27,620 bases of DNA from Didymodactylos carnosus (lineage: Eukaryota > Rotifera > Eurotatoria > Philodinida > Philodinidae). A program made the position numbers and the translations under genes. This document shows positions 1 through 10,454 of the stretch, piece after piece (positions within the stretch are counted from its first letter, which is position 1; every line of letters starts with the position of its first letter). The notes below the pieces were generated by a model. The model saw only the letters and a program-made list of their open reading frames with translations, was not told where the DNA came from and searched no databases. The stretch covers positions 1-27,620 of the forward strand of contig CAJNOQ010001893.1 in assembly GCA_905250885.1 (NCBI GenBank). Reading direction: 5' to 3'.

Positions 1-1299
1 CAAAGCAGATTTACACGCTATAAACTAAATTCTCACATCATATAGTCGGTGTGACTAAGCATCTCAATTTATGCACGGTGGGGAAGGTCCTGTTAAAAAT
101 GGAAAAGTTCAAGGCAACTCACTCTACATCGGGTACCTCCGCTAGTTCTTTATAATAACAAAATCACTACCGCAAAATACCAGCAATATCAACCGAGTAT
201 ACCTCATACTAATACCGGTATACCGGTCCGCGTTATAAGTCATACCGGTACCGGTTGCACCTCTGACCTAAACCGAGATAAGAACACAACGTTTCGCTTT
301 CCTTTTCCTCTAGCAGCCTAATCAAGCATGCTTCGCTTTCGTGATTGATCTCACTTCTCATTGATAGTATCATACATAAAATAATTAAAGAAAACAAAAG
401 TTGGCTAAATACAGTGAATACAAACTTTCTTCTATTTGAAAAATTAAAATATCAGTAGTAATTTCGTTTTCGTAATATATGAGAATCTTTAGGCCAACAG
501 TCAATTTTCTTTGAAAAAAAAGTTTCCGGTAGATCTGTCCTCCACGAAAGCCATTCTGTCACAATTTTGGGGACTTTTTGTAATGGTTAAATCGAGTATA
601 GTCAGCAGTCTCGAATTTTCGATGATAACGAGTTTTACTACAAAAATGACCTTATAAAATAGTTCAGAGGAAGGCTAGAAAGATAAAATTCAGCTGAAAA
701 TGGTGTTTTATTCTAAAATATAGAAACATTGCTTCTCTATCTATCGCCTCATCATTTGTAAAGACAAAAATACTTTGACACTTTATATGTTTATGCAATT
801 ATAAAACACAAGTAGACATTAGACAATTCTAAATTATATTTAATTATAGCTACATCGACATCCAGAACGGAATAAAAGAATTAAGGATCTACCGGAGTAT
901 ATTTTGAAACGCTCCCTAAGATGACATGACTTACTTTATTTAGGTTGGAACAACCTATGGATCTTAGTGTACGTGCAAAATAAAAAGTCAAGAAACACGC
1001 CACGGTAATATTTATAATTCTGTTATGCAAGTTTTCTCTAGTCTCGAACTTCATCTAATATACACAAAATATACCATACTTTTATTCCGCTTCTGCTTTT
1101 CTCTTGAACAGATTTATCAAAAAAGATAATAGCAACAAAAGCAGCGACAGATAGATGAGAGTGCATCACAAACAACTACCATCTCTTTTGAGGATGAGCC
1201 GTTTGTGCGATACAGTACTGCTGAGTACTACTTAACTCTCAACGATCTCCTAGGAAAAAAACGTCAAAACCTCCCTATAAACAAAATTCCAGTGCGACA
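1..1299. other. AT-rich intergenic stretch, no gene seen
   Basis: I see no convincing coding region, RNA gene or known element here. The only structured segment is a short island near 210-255 made of taccggta-type palindromic words, listed separately. A 13-nt word near 335-347 (cgctttcgtgatt) recurs at about 27391-27403, near the other end of the window. I attach no function to it. Confidence 0.5.
210..258. repeat. taccggta palindromic-word island
   Basis: Within about 50 bp, variants of the self-complementary word taccggta occur four times (taccggtata, taccggtccg, taccggtacc, ccggttgcac). The surrounding sequence is AT-rich and lacks such words. Similar islands occur at 1300-1850, 10455-10520, 10745-10780, 11127-11255 and 16216-16460. 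This is probably an eroded end of a dispersed repeat. Confidence 0.5.
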
Positions 1300-1850
1300 T
1301 TGGTAAAAATCAGTGCGCATGGCATGCCATCGGTCACTGGTACCGGTGCGCACCCGCGTCCAGCAAGTGTCGATTGGCACCCGTGCCACTATATTTCTGC
1401 CGAAAGGGTGTTGCACTGGCAGAAATCAGTGCCGCATGGGTGCTGCACTAGCAAAAATCGGTGCCGCACTGATAATTTATTTAATCAATTTAATTCGTTC
1501 TTTATTATGGTTGTTTGTGCTGAATTTTGTATTAGAGAGCGGCACTGATCAGTACCACATTGACAGGCCAAAACCGTGCGGCATTGCCTCGGCAGTTCTC
1601 TTACGAGAAGGAAAAGATGAAGTCAGAAAGACATTCGAAATATTAGAAGTAGACTGTAGCGTTAATATAGACAGAAATTGACAAAACAACATGGTGATTG
1701 AAAACAAAACTTCGGCACTGGTGCGCACCGATGCGAGATTTTTACATTCTTTCTGGCACCGATGCTTATCGGTGCCCAGAAAAAAAAATCTTTCGGTACC
1801 GGTGTGCACCCGTGCACAACCAGTGCCGATAGAATATTTTTTTGTAGGGC
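1296..1850. repeat. GC-rich island of ggtgc/gcacc palindromic words
   Basis: The stretch is packed with variants of ggtgc, gcacc, ggtaccggtgcgcacc and cagtgccg in both orientations, in two blocks (about 1296-1475 and 1720-1850). They are separated by a plainer segment that still carries agcggcactgatcag and gtgcggcattgcc. The right block ends in cagtgccgatagaata followed by seven T. Open frames in this stretch have repeat-derived composition and match no family I recognise, so I treat them as non-coding. The two blocks may be the ends of one roughly 550-bp fold-back element, by analogy with 10455-10780. Confidence 0.55.
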
Positions 1851-2067
1851 TTTCTTTGAGTATGTGCGTATCTTTCGAACATAACTATCAGTGAATTAAA
1901 ACATAAGAGATAACTTCAGAGCATTTATGTATAGGTCTTTAATATTCAGATCAAACTTGAACGATTCATTCATTACCTTCTTATCACAAAAACGTTTGCA
2001 CGATGTCGCTTGTCTAATCGTTTCCATCTTCTCCTGTTTCACATTTATTTTTTGATCATTCTATTAA

Positions 2068-2073
2068 TTTATT
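2068..2073 (-). promoter_or_regulatory. Candidate poly(A) signal of GINS2
   Basis: The plus-strand hexamer tttatt reads aataaa on the minus strand. It sits about 62 nt beyond the stop codon of the PSF2 gene, a normal distance for a short metazoan 3' UTR. Confidence 0.5.
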
Positions 2074-2134
2074 TACAAGAAAAAATAAGCGAATGTTTTT
2101 ATCTGACTATATTCGAGCAATTTGATTGTTTCAC

Positions 2135-2668
2135 TCATTCATCTGGTATAACTTGCTGTAATTGATAAATTTGTTTAAGTGCCATTTTAAGAAAATTTCG
2201 AATTAAACATATTTCCACTGTTGTCAAGTGCGTTACTTTCGCATAGAGTGCGCCACTTTTAATTAGACTATCAATGGATGTACGTAATTTAGCTAATCTT
2301 AAATCCCATAAATCTTTCATGATTAATCGAATATTGTCGCCATTTGGTATGTCTTCGAGCGCCACAGACATTATAGTTTGTGAAAGAATGAAAATAAAAC
2401 GATTGGGCATCGGGGTAAAATGTTCATTTTGTTGTTCCGCTTTTAATAAAGTTGAAATTGTATCGTACGTTAGCCATTCAGGACAGATAAATCGACATCG
2501 ATGAGATTCTTTCAAATGAATAGCCATCCATAACGGAACATTAAGAGGTGTAGTCGGTTGAAATGGGCCTACTGAACCTTTGATCAAATGAATTACTGGA
2601 TGGGAGAAATTTGGAACAATTGAAACGTATTCATTTTCAGACAAATATTGAACTTCCTCAATATCCAT
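2135..2668 (-). CDS. GINS2: DNA replication complex GINS subunit PSF2
   Basis: PSF2 is one of four subunits of the GINS complex, which joins CDC45 and MCM2-7 to form the replicative CMG helicase in the nucleus. The 177-residue product is close to the usual animal length of about 185 and is unbroken in one exon. Family landmarks are in order: an acidic N-terminus leading to VSIVPNF (about 15-21), KGSVGPF (30-36), the strongly conserved VPLWMAIHLK (44-53), CPEW (62-65), FTPMPNRF (84-91), the helix around DNIRLIMKDLWDLRLAKLRTS (111-131, cited by position), and a C-terminal helix near 150-170. The start is the ATG at 2666-2668. The frame continues three codons upstream only through a TTG, and MDIEEV aligns with the family N-terminus. 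A poly(A) signal follows the stop. No odd residues were seen. Confidence 0.96.
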   Translation of the reverse strand: MDIEEVQYLSENEYVSIVPNFSHPVIHLIKGSVGPFQPTTPLNVPLWMAIHLKESHRCRFICPEWLTYDTISTLLKAEQQNEHFTPMPNRFIFILSQTIMSVALEDIPNGDNIRLIMKDLWDLRLAKLRTSIDSLIKSGALYAKVTHLTTVEICLIRNFLKMALKQIYQLQQVIPDE

Positions 2669-2699
2669 AATAAACAAAGATCTAAAAACTAGAAGAACG

Positions 2700-3715
2700 C
2701 GTAGCTTAATTATATCTTAATTTAAACCAGTTTACCAGCTGACGAAATATTCGTCATCATCCTTTCAGTTCAAACCTTCCTTGCAAATCGAGGTTTCCTT
2801 CAACGATCGATGCCTCAAGCCATACATACTCATTAAAATCTTTCTATGTAATGGTCTAATGAAGATGAAGCGTATGAACAAATAAAAATAAACAACGTGC
2901 TGCCTTGTCATGTTTTTATAAAATGGATCATAAATTCCCGTTCTGTTCAGTCATTTTTGTGGTTTTTCTGTTTTACGATTCGTTAATAGGGGCAACATAC
3001 TGAAAAATGTGAAAACAGGTGTCGCATTTTCGAAAATTTGAAACAAAAAATTAATTGTTTATACTGTTGTGTTGAATTATAGTACTAAAACTATTTTTCT
3101 ATCTTTTAATTCACGCAATCAACACCGAAAACATGCTTAAAATGCTTAGGCTGAAATTTCGTTTTTTTGATTTCTTAATTTACCATCTGCCTAGTATATT
3201 TATCCTTTATACAGTTTTGGTTTACGACAACTTTCTACGAATCGTTATAAAAAGGAGTATTGAAATAAGTTACAACTAACCCATGAGCCAGAGTACTACA
3301 GGACTTCAACCTAAGCATAAGTCGCTAGTATCGGAGTGAGTTTACGCTGATTCACTTCATCAAAGTACTAAGAAAAGCTTTCCGAAACAGCTAAAAATGA
3401 ATCCGGGCCGTTTTATTGATATAACGACATAGGTTTTGAATAAAACTTTAAATCTCATAAACTGACGGTAGTTCAAAGATGTCGCCTTTCCAGCTTCTAC
3501 TTTAAATTGGGTAGTGTAGTTTGTTCTGACCTTGTCTGACTCTCTCTTTCTTTACTTAGCAAAAGCTTGTAGGGCGAGGAATAATCGCGATATATATTTA
3601 CTTCTCTGATCGTATTAAAACTACGAACCCATTGTTTTGAGAATGACATGACGATGTTGTGACATTGAGTGCTGTGGTGAAATGTGTGATGTCCATACGT
3701 TTCCCTGGTGAAAGT
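2700..3715. other. Intergenic region, no gene seen
   Basis: This is the AT-rich 5' flank of the PSF2 gene. A 74-codon minus-strand open frame at 3497-3721 matches nothing I know and has no splice or start context that would make it convincing. The promoter of the PSF2 gene must lie just above 2668, but I could not identify a definite element. Confidence 0.4.
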
Positions 3716-3842
3716 ACTCATAGCATAAGTACGACTTACTTACACATTTGTGCATGAGTACTCGTCGCATTTTTTCAACAGAGTACGACTTTGAGCACTC
3801 AGGGCTGAGTACATTCAGTAGGGTTTTGACTACTGTACCAGA
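3710..3842. repeat. gagtac/gtactc word island
   Basis: Variants of gagtac and its complement gtactc recur at short, irregular spacing: agtactcata, gagtactcgtcg, gagtacgact, gagcactc, gagtacattc, gtacca. A few similar words also occur at 3290-3300 (agagtactac) and 1216-1233 (cagtactgctgagtacta). It has the same architecture as the taccggta islands but a different core word. There is no coding capacity. It is possibly the remains of a dispersed element. Confidence 0.4.
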
Positions 3843-4015
3843 TGCGATGGAATTAGCAGTGCTAGGTCCTTAATCGTTCCAAAGCCGTGTGTTTACTTTA
3901 TAAGAATACCTCAAAATATTATTCAAGAATATATTCATTGACTCTATCAAAGTGAAGATTCACTTTGCTAGAGCTATGTGGTTCTAAGCAGATCTATTGA
4001 CTGAAACGTCGGTGT

Positions 4016-4021
4016 TTTATT
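4016..4021 (-). promoter_or_regulatory. Candidate poly(A) signal of the Kv2 gene
   Basis: The plus-strand hexamer tttatt reads aataaa on the minus strand. It lies about 142 nt past the stop codon of the potassium-channel gene. Confidence 0.4.
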
Positions 4022-4162
4022 ATGCAAGGTATTAAGTGCAACAAAATAAAATAGTAAAAACAAATTGTTTAAAATAGGAATTTGGTTTGAGCATATTAAA
4101 CTGTACATAATGATTGATTGACTGTCGACTTTATACGTGATCGAAGAATGAATAGAGATTCT

Positions 4163-7100
4163 TCATAACTTATTATTATTTGGATTTTCGACTGTTGTTT
4201 GCTCAATATTCTGATTGTAATGGTGTTGTTCGTCAGTTTGTTGATGACACAGCAGATGATCGAGTTCTTTTTCATTAATGACATCTTCATCATTACGGTT
4301 ATTGAGTAAACGCCGACGAGCTGATAATGGTGTACGATTGGACTGTAATTTATTTAGCGGTTGAATATTATCACTACTTGTATTTATGTCCATTTTTAAT
4401 AACGATTCGTCATTGTCATTTGGTTGAACATAATCAGATATTTGTATGTCGAAGGTCAATATATCGGCACTTTGTGTTTTATCTCGAGAGTACAGTCGCT
4501 CAATATTATCATATTCTGGCCTACCCGTATCGGCATACATGGGAACAAATGTCGATTGACATGATTGTTTATTGGTAGGATCGCTCAAATGTTTTGTTTT
4601 GTTTCTATGTAATGAACTCGTATCGCTTTGCTGTGTAGCTGTGAATAGAGCGGATTGTTTTACCGGCATAGTTGGTGTTGACATCACTATAGCAGATATT
4701 GAAGAATTCATTGCTAGTGTTTGTTTTTGTTGTTTCTCATAACATCCAGGATCTAACAAATCGTCTGAACCGAGTAACGTTAATTTCAGTGTACCAGTTC
4801 GTTTTGAGCGATTCTCAGATGAATCATTTGTATCATTCGATATAACATTAGTTTGCCAATTTGTTCTTTCACCTCCTCCACCACCACCACCAGATAAATT
4901 GGTACTTGAGAACTGTGAGTGTATCGATACAATTGAACCATCTTTTTTAGCACGGTCAATCGCTTCTTTACGTTTAAACGCTTTTTCACGTCTCAATTGT
5001 TCTTTGTAGTATTCGGCAAAATTATTAACAATAATCGGGATTGGCAGAGCAATTACAAGTACACCACATACACAACATACGCTACCAATTAGTTTGCCCC
5101 AAAACTATACAAGTAAAAAACATAACAAAGGTATTAAATTGTCAGTAATAGGCACAATTCTATTTGTTTAGTTTAACTTACAGATTTTGGATATATATCA
5201 CCATACCTAAAACAGAGGATATTCTTTAGCATCCAGGATACGAATTCGAGTGGAAATCTAAACTTACCCAACTGTAGTCATTGTAATACTTGCCCACCAG
5301 AAAGCATGTGGTATAGATCTAAATTGTATTCCATTTCCGTCTCTCTCAGCAAAATATGCTAAACTTGAAAATAACAGTATGAATATGGCTAAAAACATCA
5401 ATAGCATTGATAATTCCTTGTACGATCGTCTCAGGGTATAGCCTAATGACTGTAATCCAGTGGAATGTCGAGCTAATTTTAATATACGCATGATACGTAA
5501 CACGCGAAATACTTGAACAACTTTTCGAACACTTTTTATGTTTTTCAAATTGCCCGTATCTAGACTCTCGAGTATTACCGAGATATAAAATGGTACGATA
5601 GCAATTAAATCAATTGTATTTAAAACACCTTTGAAAAATTTACATTTATCTGGTGCGGCAAATACACGTAAAATATATTCCATTGTAAACCATGCTATAC
5701 ATAATGTTTCAATAACAAATAGAAATAATGGTTCGCGACATGTTTCATCGTGATTGTGGTGTTCTTTAGCAGCAGCAGCTGCTGCCGAAGCAGCAGCTAC
5801 TGATACAGCATCAACTGGGGTACTATCCTGTGTATCATCCGATGATAATGTATAGTTCGCTGCACATCCGATACCTTCGATGGTGCTCACTGTTAATGTA
5901 AATGAGGATAAAACAATAAAAGCTATACTGACAAAAGCAATTACCTAAATTGACAAAAGAAACATACATATAAATTTTGGATGAGTTTAAATTCAAAGTA
6001 TTATTCTACAATTCGAGAAATTCACGATCATTTTTAAGAAAATGGTCAAAAAGTAGAGTGTTATAGAAAAATGCTTTGATATTGGTGTAACCTATAGAAT
6101 TAATTATTATATTTTTTATGTACCCGTGCTGCTTTTGATGTATGTGGATGTTCCATTAAATCCCAAATGCTGAAATGAAAAAATTAAACAAGTGAATCTA
6201 CACTGTTAATATAATAATAATTATTGCCTACTTTTTTCTTGCAATTGAACAAAATTGATTTTGTGTAATAGTTTCTTCTTCTTTAACTTTTAGTAGTTCA
6301 GCTTCTTTTTTCATTTCTTCTAAAACATGTTCTTTTTTTTGATGATATTTATTTTGACAACATAACTCCAAATAATATTCATCAATACCCCAATAGAGTA
6401 AGTCATCATGAAATGATATAACACATACATCATCGACTAAATGTAGTTTACCCGTTCGATAAAAATTAATAACAGATGTAAATGATCTTGGATGTCGATC
6501 AAAAAAATATTCATTTTCATCTAAATCATAATCATCACATAATTTCATGATGTCGTCATGTGTCTCGGCTTTGCGTAATTTTCCTAAACGTGTATTTGGT
6601 AAACGATCAAGTGTTCGCCATAAAACTGGAACAAAAAGGAAAATAAAATATAGCAAATTTTTTCCTTTAACAATGTTCACTTATTTTAATAACAGATTAG
6701 TTGATATGATTTGATACACTTTTACTTGCGTTTTGCATAATAAAATGTTTATTTTTCAGACAGTTTTGCTATATATCATACGTATCATAGGAAAAAATGT
6801 TATATATCTTTATTTTATCAGTTATTTACTTAATCAATGATATTTTTTTTATTTCTCTCTTATTCACTGATGAAGATTGAACTTTCAATTAAAATGTCTA
6901 AAAAATAAATATTTTTTAATAAATATATATCAAATCAGACCAACTAATTCTTTTTGATTTGCTCTAGAAATAATTAATTTATTCAAAATTTAAGAATAGA
7001 TTATAATTTCTATTATTTTACCTTCGTGTCTTACGCCTCCAACATTTAAAATGACTTTAATATTCATCATTGTATGATGACTATATTTTATTTCTTGGGT

Positions 7101-8156
7101 TGGTTGTGATTGAAAGGGTGTGAGACTTGATTGAGATGAATGTTCTATTTTTTGAGTTGATACAATATCGTTATTAGCTACTTTATTCGACATTACTTTT
7201 GTTTCACCACTGTTATTATTAATATCTTTCATAGATTTTTCATAACCTGCTGTTTTAGCATCTGTTGTATCAAAAATCATATTTGTTAATGGTGTTGTTC
7301 GTTGTTGGTGGTTTGGGTTAGAAGAGAATGATAGCTGATAATCTGATGTTGGATTATTGACATTCGACTTTAACAATAGATCATATTTATTTACATTGTA
7401 TAGGGATTTATCAATGATGTCATGCGTATTTGACGTTGTTGGTGTTGATAAATTTAGGTTATTATCATTATTAAAACTAAAATCTGTTGATTTCTTCCGA
7501 TGTGTAAATTCATTATTTGTTCTATTATTATTCTGTTCATCGAATTCAGTCATTTTTTTTCTATCAATTGTTGATTCTTCATCTTCTTGTATATGTATTC
7601 TATTTGTTAGTTTTTCTATTTCTTTTACATTTGACATTGTCATTGATTGTTCCTGTTGTTCATTTGTTAATAAAATAGTTTCATTATCATGAATTGTTTC
7701 AGTTATAGCAGGAAAATAAAATCGTCTATTTTTATTTGATGATGACGTAGTATTACGAAAAAACACTGGACATGAAGAACGTCGTTGATGATTTTTAGTG
7801 TTTGTTGATGTTGTTATCGGAGAATAAAACCAGTCTTTATCTGGTAATAACGTAAACAGATTATCTTTTGTTAAACCAGTAATCGTGTTACTTTTACCAG
7901 TGCCATCATTATTATCATTATTGTTATTATCATTAATAAGACTACTACGATTCGTTGATAGAGAAGATATTGTCGAATATTTTTTGGGATTTTTTTCTCT
8001 TGTTATATGTTGATGGAACTTTTCTTTTCCGTCTAATTCTTCTTCGTTGTTACTGCCGTATCGTTGTCTACTATGATGAAAATGATAGAATTCTTGTTCT
8101 TCAGGACCATATCGTTTCGATGATGTTTGTATGGATAGAGGACCAGTAAAAAACAT
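4163..8156 (-). CDS. Shab: Kv2 (Shab) voltage-gated potassium channel, six exons
   Basis: This is a plasma-membrane delayed-rectifier K+ channel alpha subunit that should act as a tetramer. Exons read from the sequence (minus strand, high to low): 8156-7022, 6625-6232, 6169-6124, 5944-5268, 5206-5182, 5104-4163. All introns are GT-AG (396, 62, 179, 61 and 77 bp). The coding total is 3219 nt, giving 1072 residues with phases that match throughout. Domains: a Thr/Asn/Ser-rich extension (1-365); T1 from [18 protein letters not shown] (371-388), with an intact zinc motif HX5CX20CC; S1 (526-547); S2 (about 597-619); S3 (about 631-650); S4 (664-684), with basic residues every third position ([15 protein letters not shown]); S5 (703-723); filter TVGYGD (749-754); and S6 with [11 protein letters not shown] (778-788). 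The segment [19 protein letters not shown] and the post-S6 [15 protein letters not shown] are diagnostic of Kv2 over Kv1, Kv3 and Kv4. Poly-Ala in the S1-S2 loop and poly-Gly in the C-tail are lineage oddities. I did not see the mammalian Kv2 clustering motif in the C-tail. The start is uncertain: the ATG at 8156 is the first in frame after the stop at 8195-8193. Confidence 0.95.
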
Positions 8157-8192
8157 TATCGAAATTAAAAGAAATACCAAATAGTAACAATA

Positions 8193-8240
8193 TCAGACTA
8201 TATGGACGAAAGATGTTGTTAATAATGTATCGTTGCTCAT
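8193..8240 (-). promoter_or_regulatory. Short upstream ORF in the Kv2 5' leader
   Basis: A 15-codon frame (MSNDTLLTTSFVHIV then TGA) lies just above the chosen start of the channel. It is in the same frame but closed by the TGA at 8195-8193, which shows that the main frame cannot extend further upstream without splicing. If the leader is transcribed as drawn, this upstream ORF could lower translation of the channel. That regulatory role is inference. Confidence 0.35.
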
Positions 8241-8260
8241 TAAAACGTTGGTGATTATTA

Positions 8261-8285
8261 GCCTAAATGGAAAGAAAAATATTTG
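8261..8285 (-). promoter_or_regulatory. Candidate 3' splice site above the Kv2 start
   Basis: On the minus strand a pyrimidine-rich tract ending ttctttccatttag lies about 105 nt upstream of the channel ATG, with the AG at 8264-8263. It would serve either a 5' UTR intron or a spliced-leader acceptor if the organism trans-splices. Neither can be decided from this sequence. Confidence 0.35.
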
Positions 8286-8510
8286 TTCTTTTAAAGATTT
8301 AAATCAAGTTATTGTAAGTACATTTATTCAAAGAGATAAACACATTCGTTTTTGCAAGTTATTTTTGAATTAATATTGATACCATCACAACTACAAAAGT
8401 ATTTTCAACTTTTAGCCTGTTAATAGCATCGATTTTTACTTCTGTTCATTATTGTGAACATGGAGGTAACCGTTTTCATCAAGAACTATAATTTTCTGTT
8501 TAGATTGTTT

Positions 8511-8987
8511 CTAATGAAGAAGGATCAAGACTACCGATGATTCACTTTACTCCACATCCACGTAAACCATACAAAAATCCAATCAAGGTGGCTGTGGGTG
8601 CAACAATACTGCATCCAAAACCCTACACACGATATTTAGGTGTTATTTTCGATCAAACACTGTCTATCCAAATCACAACCACAGTCAAACGACAGAATAA
8701 TGCTCAATCTTTTCAAGTCTCTCATCCGATCTGTTTTAACATCTGGTGCACCAGCATTTCTAAAAGCAGGCGAAGAAATATGGACTAAGCTGCAAATCCT
8801 GCAAAACAAGAGCCTTAGAGCAGCACTGGGACTGCCGCGCTACACATCTACTTCTTACATTCATAACGTAAGCAAAATACAAAAACTAAAAGACTATTGT
8901 AAGTCACTAACTGGACGAGCAATCCTTCGAGCAGAAGGATATGAGGACAATATTACGACAGGAAATCTACACTCTCTTTTAATGTAA
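8511..8987 (+). pseudogene. Non-LTR retrotransposon reverse-transcriptase fragment, frameshifted
   Basis: This is a truncated, broken copy of the C-terminal part of a LINE-type reverse transcriptase (Jockey/I-like group; the clade is uncertain). The first frame (8511 to about 8690) gives MIHFTPHPRK and the conserved RYLGVIFDQTLS, the box that follows the RT catalytic core. The reading then shifts to the next frame (about 8700-8987). This gives KSLIRSVLTSGAPAF, LQILQNKSLRAALGLPRYT and TSTSYIHNVSKIQKL, a typical thumb/connection stretch. No endonuclease, no FADD catalytic box and no 3' tail are visible, so it is a dead internal fragment. It lies about 250 bp above the Kv2 leader in the opposite orientation. 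Confidence 0.85.
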
Positions 8988-8989
8988 TT

Positions 8990-10450
8990 AATAGGCTAAC
9001 TCTAGTTCATGTACTTAGGTGTTTTTGATTTTCTGGCAAAAGACTCTAGTCAACAGCCAGGTCTCTAAATAATTTTTCTTTTCTTCAAGTTTCGAATAAA
9101 AACTGTTGGTTCCTCAAGACTACCGATTTTTATTGATAGAATATCTTGCGCAGAAAAAGCGCAACAAGATTTATTGAGATTGATCATTTTAGTCGTATGT
9201 AGATATTTCATAACATCAAGAAAATCAGTTTATCGCGCGTGAATATGACAATTATAGTGTCAAGTTATTATTCGCAATATATGCCCTAAATATTTTTTTT
9301 TGCGCTATAGAGCACAAAAACAATTTGTTTTATTTTCAGCTATTTGTGAGTTTAGACTAAGACTATTCGCTGATAACTGGAATCTTTATTTGTTAAAAAT
9401 TCTCCATTATTTCTTAGCCTGTCTTAATGAAACATAAGTTGAAACATAAGTCATATATATGTTAAAATTCTATATTTGTCTTTTTATATTTTTTGTCTTT
9501 CTCCTACAACCAATTAATTTTTCTCCATATTGTACTCTAAGGTCGTATACCCTCTGCAAAGAGACTAATCATACATACTCCCACAAGCTATTTTCGACAT
9601 ACAAATCAAAAAATATAAGGAAAGTCGCATGTCATATATAGATAATTAATATTCTCTTTTTTCCCAATAACAAAGGCTAATGAAAAGATAGTGGGGTTGT
9701 TGTTGTTATTGTTGTTTGACCAACACTACATGGATACGTGTTCCATTAATAAGGTCATTTTTTTTGCGAGTTTTTCTCTGTTGATGTATGTGAAGTAAAT
9801 TATAACTCTTATGTGTGAAAGAAAAGAAAATGATCCATATTGAACGATAATAGATCATGATATTAGCAGAAAGAAAAAAGGAGAAGTAAAGTAATTACAC
9901 TAACAATAACGAATCAATAAAAGTAAATACTAATAGATAATATTATTCATCTGCTTTAAGTATTATATGACTTTTAGACTTTGCATAATTTCCAATCCAT
10001 TCTTTAAATATGCACTGACGATAAATTCGTCAAGTAGGTAAAGATTACTGCAAGTCCTTCCCCAATGTCAGTGTGTCCGGTGGAATTTTTATTCGAATGC
10101 TTAATAGCCAAAATATTTATTCGCATACCGAAAAATGTTTCACGTTTAACGCGAATGATCTATAAAAATATGGCATGAAGTAATGCTATAAAACTAACAT
10201 TTTCTTAGATTTAAATCATATACACCGGATAGCCTTGTTTTTTAATTTATTTTACAATATATAACTCGAGAGGTTTTTCTTCACAGTAGTTATAGAAGTC
10301 GTAAGCTACTATCTGACAACAGGCGTGTATTATCTCAAACCATTAATATAAATCTAACGGAAAAATAAAAAAAATAGAACTGGACGACATAATAAGGCGA
10401 CCATTATGAGAAAAACACATCTTTTGATAGTCAGCCTACTTTTCGTTATT
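8990..10450. other. Intergenic region, no gene seen
   Basis: AT-rich sequence without recognisable coding content. A 60-codon plus-strand frame at 9459-9641 is hydrophobic by base composition only. A short gttgttgttattgttg microsatellite is at about 9697-9715. The reverse-transcriptase fragment has no visible 3' continuation here. Confidence 0.4.
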
Positions 10451-10454
10451 CCAG

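Noticed and set aside
1300..1809. Overlapping 82-, 122- and 86-codon frames on both strands
   Set aside because: They lie in a palindromic-word repeat island, overlap each other on both strands and resemble no protein family.
2666..2677. Upstream start for PSF2 giving an MFIM N-terminus
   Set aside because: The upstream codon is TTG, and the family N-terminus begins at the ATG followed by an acidic stretch (MDIEEV).
7357..7692. 111-codon plus-strand open frame
   Set aside because: It is the antisense of the first Kv2 coding exon, and its Phe/Ser/Val-rich composition comes from reading Asn/Thr codons backwards.
8154..8180. Longer Kv2 N-terminus starting [11 protein letters not shown], which would resemble a signal peptide
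   Set aside because: The first codon there is TTG, not ATG. The next codon able to start in frame is the ATG at 8156, which removes most of the apparent hydrophobic leader.
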